From the NCBI GenBank assembly GCA_014360495.1, contig JACIXR010000003.1:62001-126000 (forward strand): DNA of 64,000 nt. Direction: 5' to 3'. Below the pieces are notes generated by a model. The model saw nothing but the letters and a program-made list of their open reading frames with translations. It did no database searches and had not been told where the DNA came from. The stretch comes from a bacterium (GTDB lineage: Bacteria > Armatimonadota > JACIXR01). Below, in pieces: positions 41,072 through 49,239 of this stretch (positions within the stretch are counted from its first letter, which is position 1; each line of letters opens with the position of its first letter). The position numbers and the translations under genes were made by a program.

Positions 41072-42960
41072 TGGGCAAAGTTTTCTATATAACTACGCCT
41101 ATATATTATGTAAATGATGTCCCTCACATAGGCTCAGCCTATACCACCCTCGCCGCTGATATCATTTCACGGTATATGAAGATGAAGGGGAGGAGGGTTT
41201 TCTTCGCCACGGGAACGGATGAAAACGCCCCCAAAGTGGCAGAAGCGGCGAGGAGCAGAGGTGAAGACCCTCTGAGCTTCTGTGATAGGATGGCTGAGGA
41301 ATTTAAAAAGGCTTGGAAAGAACTTGACATCTCCTACGACGCTTTCATTAGAACCACTGAACCACGCCACAAAAAGGTTGTGCGAAGTTTCATAGAGGAA
41401 CTACTGAAAAGGGGGTTGGTCTACGAGGGCTATTATAAAGGTTGGTACTGCATTTACGATGAAACTTATTTCCGGGAAGAAGAGGTTCAGGATGGTTTAT
41501 GCCCCAATCCCGAGTGCAGACGTCCCCTTCAAAAGGTTTCAGAGAGAGGATATTTCTTCCGCCTCTCCGCTTTCCAGGAATCCCTTCTTCCCTATCTCCA
41601 AGATGAGAAAGTGATGCCCGATTTCCGCCAGAGGGAGGTTCTGAATTTCGTTTTAAGTGGATTACGAGATTTATACATAACGAGAAAATGGAACAACTGG
41701 GGAATTCCTTTTCCTGGCGACGATGGGCTCCAAGTATATGTTTGGATTGATGCGTTGATAAATTACCTCACGGTAGCGGGATATTTGCAAGACGAAGAGA
41801 TGTTCTCCTCAATCTGGCCTCCAGATGTGCAAGTGATGGGAAAGGACATACTCGTTCGCTTTCACGCTACCCTTTGGCCAGCTATGCTTATGGCTCTTGA
41901 TTTACCACTTCCTGCCCTCTTATTTGGACACGGTTTTTGGACGGTAAACGGGGAAAAGATGTCAAAGAGCAAAGGAAATGTCGTTCATCCCATATCGGCT
42001 CTAAAGGAGATAATGCGTTTTTCCGGTTGCGAGGAACCCTTCGCTCGCGATGCGCTTCGCTTTTACCTATTCCGTTCCACCCCCTTCGGGGCTGATGGAG
42101 ATTTCTCCTATGAATCTCTGAGGGCTTGCTATAATGCCGATTTAGCCAATAACCTCGGAAATCTTTTAAATCGTCTGACCTCAATGGCTGTTAAATATCT
42201 CCAAGGCGAGCTCCCTCCACCAGGAGCTGACTTCTCCCTTGAAGTGGAAACGGCGCTCAATGAATACTCTCAAGCAATGGAGAGATTGTCCTTTCATTCC
42301 GCCATCTCCTCCGCCTTCCACCTCCTTGATTTGGCAAACAAGCACCTTGACGAGACCGCTCCTTGGCGTCTATATAAAGAGGGGAACATCGCTGCCGTTC
42401 GCAGTTCTCTTGGCACGGCTATAGATCTTCTCAGAATCTCTTCCATACTTCTCCATCCCTTCCTCCCATCCGCCTCAAAGGAAATCCTCTCTCATCTCGG
42501 TTATGCCCCTTCTTTCTCCCTAAATGAGGCAAAATGGGGGGCATTTACAAGCCTTGAAAGAACAGGTAAAATTAAACAAGCAAGACCCATATTCCCTCGT
42601 ATGGAGGAGGTGATAAAGATTTCCACACCGGAGAAAGAGATAAGCATTGAGGAATTTGCAAAAATTGACCTGCGGGTCGGCAAGATAAAATCCTGCAAGG
42701 TCGTAGAAGGAGCGGAGAAGCTCTATCAGATGGAGATAGACTTGGGCGAGCTTGGCACAAGACGAACCGTTGCCGGCATTGCCCCCTACTACACGCCCGG
42801 AGAGCTTATCGGGAAAAGCGTCATCTTTGTGGCAAATCTTGCCCCAGCGAAGATTAAAGGGTTGATATCTGAAGGAATGGTTTTAGCGGTTGATTCTCCC
42901 CAAGGGGTTGTGCTCGTCTCCCCTGAAAAGGAGGTCCCCCTGGGTTCCAAAGTTCGCTGA
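41071..42960 (+). CDS. metG: Methionyl-tRNA synthetase
   Basis: Class I aminoacyl-tRNA synthetase that charges tRNA-Met. The N-terminus FYITTPIYYVNDVPHIGSAY contains the HIGH-type motif. A Cys knuckle occurs at YCIYDETYFREEEVQDGLCPNPECRRP, the anticodon-side signature KMSKSKGNV is present, and the C-terminal EMAP/tRNA-binding domain (about 520-629) carries FAKIDLRVGKI and LAPAKIKGLISEGM. Length of 629 residues fits a bacterial MetRS with fused tRNA-binding domain. Start ATG 41071 overlaps the FmdB stop (TAATG), showing coupling. Confidence 0.97.
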   Translation: MGKVFYITTPIYYVNDVPHIGSAYTTLAADIISRYMKMKGRRVFFATGTDENAPKVAEAARSRGEDPLSFCDRMAEEFKKAWKELDISYDAFIRTTEPRHKKVVRSFIEELLKRGLVYEGYYKGWYCIYDETYFREEEVQDGLCPNPECRRPLQKVSERGYFFRLSAFQESLLPYLQDEKVMPDFRQREVLNFVLSGLRDLYITRKWNNWGIPFPGDDGLQVYVWIDALINYLTVAGYLQDEEMFSSIWPPDVQVMGKDILVRFHATLWPAMLMALDLPLPALLFGHGFWTVNGEKMSKSKGNVVHPISALKEIMRFSGCEEPFARDALRFYLFRSTPFGADGDFSYESLRACYNADLANNLGNLLNRLTSMAVKYLQGELPPPGADFSLEVETALNEYSQAMERLSFHSAISSAFHLLDLANKHLDETAPWRLYKEGNIAAVRSSLGTAIDLLRISSILLHPFLPSASKEILSHLGYAPSFSLNEAKWGAFTSLERTGKIKQARPIFPRMEEVIKISTPEKEISIEEFAKIDLRVGKIKSCKVVEGAEKLYQMEIDLGELGTRRTVAGIAPYYTPGELIGKSVIFVANLAPAKIKGLISEGMVLAVDSPQGVVLVSPEKEVPLGSKVR

Positions 42961-42969
42961 ACCATCCCT

Positions 42970-44091
42970 ATGAACCTGCTCCATAAATCAAACCTCCTCG
43001 GGGAAGCGGCAAGGTTTGATATCTGTTCTCAGCAAGGAAGGTTCTCTCGTGCTTTCCGCTCAATCTATTACGCTGTTCAGGGAGGAAACAAGTGTATTCC
43101 CCTCTTCAAAACTCTTCTTTCCTCTCGTTGTCAGAACAACTGCTTATATTGCCCAATAAGAGCAGGTAGGGATATCCCCCGCGCCTACTACACACCAGAG
43201 GAATTAGCGGATATTTTCTTCTATCTCTTAGAGAAGGGTTATGTGAGAGGTTTATTTCTCTCCTCCGCCGTTGACAAATCTCCCCTCTACTCGATGACAA
43301 GGATGATAGATGCGGTGGAGATAGTGAGGAGAAGGGGCTTTAGGGGTTATATACATCTCAAGATTTTACCAGGGGCGGATTTGCAGAGTGTCGAGAGGGC
43401 TATGCAGCTCGCCGATAGAGTCTCTATAAATTTTGAGGCACCCACTCAGTTCCACCTTTCCCGTCTATCAAAAGAAAAATTCATGGAGGATTTTATGCAG
43501 AAGATGGAGTGGCTGAGGAAACTTTCTCAAAGGATTGAGGTGCCTGCCGGCTTCACTACCCAGTTCGTCGTGGGTGCCGCGGGGGAGAGCGATTTTGATA
43601 TCCTCACTTTCGTTGATATGCTCTACTCCGAATATTCCCTTCGTCGCGCCTACTATTCCGCATTCCATCCCGTTGCGGGGACACCTCTTAGGAATTACCC
43701 TCCCACATCCAAGCTAAGGGAGAATCGCTTATATCAAGCTGACTTCCTCCTCCGCAAGTATAAGTTCTCCTTTGAGGAACTTCCCTTTGATAAGAATGGG
43801 AATCTCCCACGCAACCAGGACCCCAAACTAGCCTCAGCCCTTCTGAGAAAGGATTTCTTCCCCCTGGAAATCAATAAGGCGAGCCTGGAGGAGCTATTGA
43901 GAGTGCCCGGCATAGGACCAATCTCCGCCAGGAGAATATTGGAGGTAAGGAAAACAGAGAGAATCACTTCCTTAGAAACCTTGAAAAAGCTGGGAGCAGC
44001 AACGAAGAGGGCGAAACATTTCATAACGATAAACGGTCGCTATTTTGGAACTCTTGACAAAATAAGGGAAAGCCAGCTCTCCCTCTTTTGA
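42970..44091 (+). CDS. Radical SAM protein with C-terminal HhH, putative DNA modification/repair type
   Basis: Protein of 373 residues with the AdoMet cluster motif CQNNCLYC (CxxxCxxC) at about 52-59 in SSRCQNNCLYCPIRAGRD. It also has FLSSAVDKSPLYSMTRMID, ILPGADLQSVERAM and a C-terminal helix-hairpin-helix ending VPGIGPISARRILEVRK. The pattern matches the TIGR03916 group usually encoded beside a uracil-DNA-glycosylase-like protein (TIGR03915); no such partner is present here. It may act on nucleic acid through the HhH domain. No clear Shine-Dalgarno; start 9 bases after metG. It overlaps pcm. Confidence 0.85.
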   Translation: MNLLHKSNLLGEAARFDICSQQGRFSRAFRSIYYAVQGGNKCIPLFKTLLSSRCQNNCLYCPIRAGRDIPRAYYTPEELADIFFYLLEKGYVRGLFLSSAVDKSPLYSMTRMIDAVEIVRRRGFRGYIHLKILPGADLQSVERAMQLADRVSINFEAPTQFHLSRLSKEKFMEDFMQKMEWLRKLSQRIEVPAGFTTQFVVGAAGESDFDILTFVDMLYSEYSLRRAYYSAFHPVAGTPLRNYPPTSKLRENRLYQADFLLRKYKFSFEELPFDKNGNLPRNQDPKLASALLRKDFFPLEINKASLEELLRVPGIGPISARRILEVRKTERITSLETLKKLGAATKRAKHFITINGRYFGTLDKIRESQLSLF

Positions 44092-44762
44092 CCTTGGAAA
44101 GGGACAAGACATACCACACACCTGATAGATTGACCTTGGCAAAACAGAGGATGATAGAGGAAGATTTGGTGGGTAGGGGAATTTATGATAAGAAGGTTAT
44201 ATCTGCTTTTTCAAAGGTGCCAAGAGAGGAATTCGTCCCCCCGAACTATCGGCATTTAGCCTATGAGGATTACCCTTTGCCCATTGGGGAAGGACAGACG
44301 ATTTCCCAACCCTATATGGTCGCTATAATGCTTCAAGAGATGCATTTAAAGGGTGATGAGAAGGTGTTGGAGGTTGGAGCTGGCTCAGGTTATGTGGTCG
44401 CTCTGCTCGCCGAGATTTGCCGAGAGGTGTGGGGTATTGAGAGGATACCATCTCTTGCTGAGCAAGCGAGGGAACGCCTTGAGCGACTCGGCTATAAAAA
44501 CGCCCATATAGTTGTAGGCGACGGAACCAAGGGGCTTCCTGAACAAGCTCCCTTTGATGCCATTTTGGTCTCGGCGGCTGCAAAGACAATTCCTCCCGCC
44601 CTTATTGAACAACTGGCGGAAGGAGGACGCTTAGTCCTTCCTTTGGGCGATGACTACGGGCAAATTCTCACTATAATTGAAAAGAAAGAGGGAAAGATAA
44701 CGAAGAGGGAGGCTGGACCTTGCCTCTTCGTCCCTCTCATAGGAGAAGAAGAAAGGAGGTAA
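44088..44762 (+). CDS. pcm: Protein-L-isoaspartate O-methyltransferase
   Basis: AdoMet-dependent repair methyltransferase of 224 residues that restores isoaspartyl damage in proteins. Family blocks are RVP-like KVPREEFVPPNYRHLAYEDYPLPIGEGQTISQPYMVA, the SAM loop VLEVGAGSGYVVALLAE, DGTKGLPEQAPFDAILVSAAA and LVLPLGDDYGQILTII. Start TTG 44088 overlaps the previous stop as TTGA. It ends 8 bases before the GH123-like gene, so both may be in one transcript. Consistent with a thermophilic lifestyle, where such repair is useful (inference). Confidence 0.95.
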   Translation: MTLERDKTYHTPDRLTLAKQRMIEEDLVGRGIYDKKVISAFSKVPREEFVPPNYRHLAYEDYPLPIGEGQTISQPYMVAIMLQEMHLKGDEKVLEVGAGSGYVVALLAEICREVWGIERIPSLAEQARERLERLGYKNAHIVVGDGTKGLPEQAPFDAILVSAAAKTIPPALIEQLAEGGRLVLPLGDDYGQILTIIEKKEGKITKREAGPCLFVPLIGEEERR

Positions 44763-44770
44763 TTTTAAAA

Positions 44771-46432
44771 ATGTTAAAGTCTTTTTTGCTCACTACCTCA
44801 TTATTAACGGTCTCTGGCTTATCGTTCGGCTCGGTTTCCCTCTGGGTTGTTGACCCAATGGTGAAGGTCTTCAAGGACACTCAACCCATCATCCCGAGGA
44901 AGACAATCAGGCTTGAATGCGCCGCTAATGAATACGAACCAGCGCAAATAGCGATAAGAAGCGATTCCCCCTTGCAAATCTACGGCATTGAGTTCAGCGA
45001 TTTAGTGAGAGGGAAGGAAAAGGTCGGGAAGGAAAACTTCCAGTACAACTTCGTTGGCTATGTTCCCATTAAGAAAAATACGCCATTTACTCCCGAGGAA
45101 GAGCTCGTTCGCCTCGCACCCTGCGAGATTCCAGATGTCCTTCTCAACCATAAAAGCATAGACGTTCCCGCTAATACTACCCAGCCAATCTGGCTGACAT
45201 TCTTCGTTCCACCGGGGACAAAAGCGGGAAATTATAAGGGCAATATAACGGTTAGAACTTCGCAGGGCGATTTCAGCATAGATGTTTTCCTCAGGGTGTT
45301 TCCTTTTGAACTGCCCGCGGAAAGCCATCTCTGGCTGACGAATTGGTTCAATCCTTGGAACATCTCCAAGTTCCACAAGGTGGAGATGTGGAGCGATGAT
45401 TTCTGGCGAATCGTGCGAAAATACGCAAGAAATATGGCTGAACATAGGCAAAATGTCATCATCACTCCGGTTTTATCGCTTACGAAAATAACCAGAACTA
45501 ACGGCAAGCTTTCCTTTGATTTCTCCCTTTTGGATAAGTGGGTGGAAATCTTTAAGGAGGAAGGAGTGATAGGGAGAATAGAGGGAGGACACCTAGGTGG
45601 AAGGGAAGGAGGAGCTTGGGAGGCTAAAGAATTCGTCCTTTCGGGATATACCGTTTTGGAAGATGGGAAAGAGAAACGGATGCCCGAGGTCAAGGTTTCC
45701 TCCAAAGAAGCGGACGAATTCCTCTCCCAATTCCTTCCTGCTTTACAGAAGCACTTAGAGGAGAAGGGATGGCTCGGCATTTATATGCAACATCTTGCAG
45801 ATGAACCCATAGATATAAATGCTGAATCCTATAATCTATTTGCTTCCTATGTTAGGAAATATGCCCCGAAATTGAGGATAATAGAGGCGAACCAAACGAT
45901 GCAAATCGTCGGCTCCATAGATGTCTGGGTGCCTATTCTCCACGAATTCCATCGCTACCTTACTTTTTATAGAAAGAGACCGAAGAAAGAGGAAGTTTGG
46001 TTTTACACCTGTCTTGCCCCAACGCAAAAATATCCTAACAGGTTCTTGGATTACCCCTTAATTAAAGTGAGGCTCCTGCATTGGCTTAACTGGCTCTACA
46101 ATACCCAGGGTTTTCTCCACTGGGGGTTGAACTATTGGTCGGATAAACCGTTTGAGGATTTAGAGCCTGGTGGTCTTCCACCAGGAGATTGTTGTATAAT
46201 CTACCCAGGCGAGGACGCACCCTTGAACTCGATAAGATGGGAGATGTTAAGACAAGGGATGGAGGATTACGAATATCTATGGTTATTGCAGAAGCTATCG
46301 GGCGGAAGGGAGAAAGGGACTGAGATATGTAGGAGTTTCATAAGAGATATAAACGATTACGAAAAGAATCCGAGGAAACTTCAACGAGCAAGGAGAGAGA
46401 TAGCGGAGGAGATAGAGAAGCTGATGAAATAA
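44771..46432 (+). CDS. Secreted GH123-like (DUF4091) glycosidase
   Basis: Protein of 553 residues. Signal peptide MLKSFLLTTSLLTVSGLSFG; N-terminal beta-sandwich (about 22-185) with RLECAANEYEPAQIAIRSD; then a TIM-barrel DUF4091/GH123 module. The Asp-Glu pair needed for substrate-assisted cleavage is D344-E345 in YMQHLADEPID. Downstream blocks WFYTCLAPTQKYPNRFLDYP and NSIRWEMLRQGMEDYEYLWLL are typical of the family. GH123 members are beta-N-acetylgalactosaminidases, so amino-sugar cleavage is expected. Start ATG 44771 follows AAAGGAGGTAATTTTAAAA. It sits behind pcm in a housekeeping operon, an odd place for a glycosidase. Confidence 0.85.
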   Translation: MLKSFLLTTSLLTVSGLSFGSVSLWVVDPMVKVFKDTQPIIPRKTIRLECAANEYEPAQIAIRSDSPLQIYGIEFSDLVRGKEKVGKENFQYNFVGYVPIKKNTPFTPEEELVRLAPCEIPDVLLNHKSIDVPANTTQPIWLTFFVPPGTKAGNYKGNITVRTSQGDFSIDVFLRVFPFELPAESHLWLTNWFNPWNISKFHKVEMWSDDFWRIVRKYARNMAEHRQNVIITPVLSLTKITRTNGKLSFDFSLLDKWVEIFKEEGVIGRIEGGHLGGREGGAWEAKEFVLSGYTVLEDGKEKRMPEVKVSSKEADEFLSQFLPALQKHLEEKGWLGIYMQHLADEPIDINAESYNLFASYVRKYAPKLRIIEANQTMQIVGSIDVWVPILHEFHRYLTFYRKRPKKEEVWFYTCLAPTQKYPNRFLDYPLIKVRLLHWLNWLYNTQGFLHWGLNYWSDKPFEDLEPGGLPPGDCCIIYPGEDAPLNSIRWEMLRQGMEDYEYLWLLQKLSGGREKGTEICRSFIRDINDYEKNPRKLQRARREIAEEIEKLMK

Positions 46433-46519
46433 CATCTTTTCTCTACACCTTTAGTCAATCTTTAAGGAACTAAGTTCATTTTAAGGAAAAATCCGTTTGG
46501 GAGGTAATGCCTCTTTTCA

Positions 46520-46548
46520 TTGCTATAAAGGGACAATTGCTTTAGAAT
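46520..46548 (+). promoter_or_regulatory. Promoter of rodA, predicted leaderless
   Basis: TTGCTA (46520-46525), 17-base spacer, TAGAAT (46543-46548). ATG 46559 is only 10 bases further and has no Shine-Dalgarno. A small GAGG/CCTC hairpin with T-run at about 46500-46516 just upstream may end the previous operon. Confidence 0.65.
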
Positions 46549-46558
46549 TTAATTTGTA

Positions 46559-47671
46559 ATGTGGAAAAGGATTCTGCGAGAAATAGATTACCCCAGTTTT
46601 ATATCTATGCTCCTTCTTATCCTTGTGGGGCTTCTACTGATATATAGCGCCGCCCTTGGCATATCTTCCTCAAACACAACCTCAATTCTCCTGCTTTTAA
46701 GACAGGGGACTTGGGCGGTCATCTCCTTATTTGTCTTCTTTTTAATGGTGCAGATAGATTATAGACAATTACCTCGCTTTTCCTCGCTTTTGTATTTCTT
46801 AATGTTTTTAATGCTTCTCTCAGTCCTACTTTTGGGGAAGAAAACAAGCGGGGCGCAGAGATGGTTCGCCCTCGGACCAATCACCATCCAACCTTCCGAG
46901 TTCGCAAAATTTATCGCCCTGATAACCCTATCATCCTTCTGGGCGAAGAATTATCAGGAAGCAAGCAATCTAAAAGTTCTCTTCCGCTCCTTCCTTCACA
47001 TCTCCATCCCTCTCCTTTTGGTCTTCCTTCAACCCGACTTGGGAACATCCCTAACATTCCTAATAATATGGCTCTCCTCCCTTATCTTCGTAGGAGCAAA
47101 GGCGAAACATATAATAGCCATAGGATTTACCCTCATCCTCTTAGCAGTGGCAGCCTGGCACTTAGACATCCTTCGTCCTTACCAGAAGCAACGAATTCAG
47201 GCTTTCCTCAACCCTAAAGCAGACCCCCTCGGCGCAGGCTATCACATAATACAGTCCAGGATAGCGATTGGCTCTGGAGAGGCACTGGGAAAAGGGCTGT
47301 TTAAAGGAACGCAGAACCGTTTAAATTATATACCCGCTCAGCATACCGATTTCATCTTCACGGTAGCAGGAGAGGAACTCGGATTCGCCGGATGCATAGC
47401 GATTTTGGCTCTCTTCTTTATAATTGTTTGGCGCTGTTTCTTTACAGCCCTCAATACAGAGGATATGCTCGGTCAACTGATAGCCGCTCAAGTAGGCGTG
47501 CTCCTCATTTTTCATAGCTTCGTAAATATCGGTATGACGCTTGGCTTGCTTCCCGCTGTAGGTATACCCTTGCCATTCCTCTCCTATGGAGGTAGCCACT
47601 TATTGACTTTCTGCTTGCTATTGGGACTTACTCAAAGCGTCTATAGGAGGAGAAAAAAGCTCTCATTCTGA
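46559..47671 (+). CDS. rodA: RodA/FtsW family SEDS peptidoglycan glycosyltransferase
   Basis: Polytopic SEDS protein of 370 residues, about 10 membrane helices, polymerising lipid II for cell elongation. Motifs present include TSGAQRWFALGPITIQPSEFAKFIAL, QPDLGTSLTFLIIWL, the extracellular catalytic-loop block PYQKQRIQAFLNPKADPLGAGYHIIQSRIAIGSG and PAQHTDFIFTVAGEELGF, ending LLPAVGIPLPFLSYGGS. It is more RodA- than FtsW-like by length and lead. It is first in an operon with two membrane proteins (overlap TGATG with the next) rather than near mreBCD. Confidence 0.95.
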   Translation: MWKRILREIDYPSFISMLLLILVGLLLIYSAALGISSSNTTSILLLLRQGTWAVISLFVFFLMVQIDYRQLPRFSSLLYFLMFLMLLSVLLLGKKTSGAQRWFALGPITIQPSEFAKFIALITLSSFWAKNYQEASNLKVLFRSFLHISIPLLLVFLQPDLGTSLTFLIIWLSSLIFVGAKAKHIIAIGFTLILLAVAAWHLDILRPYQKQRIQAFLNPKADPLGAGYHIIQSRIAIGSGEALGKGLFKGTQNRLNYIPAQHTDFIFTVAGEELGFAGCIAILALFFIIVWRCFFTALNTEDMLGQLIAAQVGVLLIFHSFVNIGMTLGLLPAVGIPLPFLSYGGSHLLTFCLLLGLTQSVYRRRKKLSF

Positions 47672-49239
47672 TGACGAAAAGGGAAGAGATAACCTGGATA
47701 TCAGCAGTTTTCCTCATAGTTGCCTTCCTCTTCTCCCTTCCCTATATAGTGGGCGCCCTTCTCACACCCCCAGGTAGCAAATTCCTCGGTCTTCTAAGGC
47801 TCAAGGACGACCTCGCCGTTTACCTTTCCTGGATTGAGCAAGTGAGGCAGGGCAATATATTTTTCGTCAACCTCTTCACCTCCATTAGACAACAACACCC
47901 GTTTTTCAATTTCTTCGCTCTTTTACTCGGGGGAATTTCCCGCTTCCTCCATCTATCGCCCCTTAAACTCCTCTTCCTCTCCCGCTACCTATTCGCTCTC
48001 TGTCTCGTTTTTCTTTTATACTCTTTCCTCCATTTCTTCTTGCCCTCCACTTCCATGAAGAGAGCTGGCTTGTTGATTCTCCTTTTCTCCTCGGGAATTG
48101 GCTGGTTAACTGGCGGTTATTCTCCCGCCAGGGGAACCAATAATTCTGTTGATTTATGGCAACCCGAATCCACTATTTTCTTCACTTTTTATGTCAATCC
48201 CCTCTTCACTTTCGCACTTATTTTCATCATCTTTTTCTTCTACTCCCTTTTGAAATGGAAGGATTGGAAAGGTGGAATCATCGCGGGAATTTGCCTCCTT
48301 ATATTAGCCAATGTCCATACTTATGATGTTGTCATCGTGGGATTAGTATGGATTTTCTTCGTCATTTCTTTGTTAATAAAAAACAAAAAGCTACCCATTC
48401 CCGAGATTTATAGCGCCCTGATATCTCTCATAATAGCCTCTCCCGCTATCTATCACCAGCTTTTCCTTCTGCGCAATGAACCTCTCTTCTCCGCAAGAGC
48501 GGCTGTCCCCACACTTTCACCTCCCATCTATTTCTATCTATCAGGGATGGGATTCCTCATCCCACTCGCCATTTGGGGAATTACTAAAAGGTTTAGAGAG
48601 AAAAAGATTGATGATTCGCTCCTATTTTTAATTTCTTGGTCTATTGCTGGCTTCATCCTCCCATATTTACCATTCTCCTTCCAAAGGAAGCTCTTTATGG
48701 GAACCCAAATACCTTTGGCGATTCTAACTACAATTGCCTTGGCACCCAATTACATAGATGTCAAGAAAAGAATCTTTCCCTTCCTTTTAATCGCGCTCTT
48801 CCCTTCAAATGCTGTCATATTGGGAACGGATATTTATAGCCTGATGACAAATAAACCGCTCTATCCTCAACCAAACTATGTTTCTCAAGCAGAGGAGCAG
48901 GCTTTGGATTGGTTAAAGAATTACACCACGAAAGAGGAACCAATCCTGGCAATTCCGGATTTCGCTTGTTATATCCCTGCTTTGTGTGGGCGGAGAGTGT
49001 ATGCGGGACATTGGGGAGAAACGCCGAATTATACCGATAAATACAAGGAAGTTTTGCGCTTCTTTAGGGGCACAGAGGAAGTGGCAAAAGAGAGATTTCT
49101 CAGGGAAAATGGGGTTAAATATGTTTATTATGGGGATTATGAGCGATTTTTGGCGCCAGAATTCCCGAACCGTTTTATGCCCTACCTTCAGCCAGTTTAC
49201 CGCAATGAGGAAGTGATAATTTGGAGGGTTAGATATTGA
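47671..49239 (+). CDS. Polytopic membrane protein, GT-C glycosyltransferase-like
   Basis: Protein of 522 residues with about 11 hydrophobic segments and a soluble C-terminal part (about 425-522). The first outer loop contains LLRLKDDLAVYLSWIEQVRQG with an Asp pair, a feature of GT-C enzymes that use lipid-phosphate sugars. The C-terminal block EEQALDWLKNYTTKEEPILAIPDF and VKYVYYGDYER resembles the periplasmic parts of such enzymes. No exact family is recognised. Start overlaps the rodA stop; its stop overlaps the YfhO-like start. A role in glycosylating envelope polymers is inferred. Confidence 0.8.
   Translation: MTKREEITWISAVFLIVAFLFSLPYIVGALLTPPGSKFLGLLRLKDDLAVYLSWIEQVRQGNIFFVNLFTSIRQQHPFFNFFALLLGGISRFLHLSPLKLLFLSRYLFALCLVFLLYSFLHFFLPSTSMKRAGLLILLFSSGIGWLTGGYSPARGTNNSVDLWQPESTIFFTFYVNPLFTFALIFIIFFFYSLLKWKDWKGGIIAGICLLILANVHTYDVVIVGLVWIFFVISLLIKNKKLPIPEIYSALISLIIASPAIYHQLFLLRNEPLFSARAAVPTLSPPIYFYLSGMGFLIPLAIWGITKRFREKKIDDSLLFLISWSIAGFILPYLPFSFQRKLFMGTQIPLAILTTIALAPNYIDVKKRIFPFLLIALFPSNAVILGTDIYSLMTNKPLYPQPNYVSQAEEQALDWLKNYTTKEEPILAIPDFACYIPALCGRRVYAGHWGETPNYTDKYKEVLRFFRGTEEVAKERFLRENGVKYVYYGDYERFLAPEFPNRFMPYLQPVYRNEEVIIWRVRY

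Noticed and set aside
45232-45780. A 182-codon minus-strand frame within the GH123-like gene
   Set aside because: Ser/Pro/Leu-rich translation without domains, opposite a gene with a signal peptide and conserved motifs.
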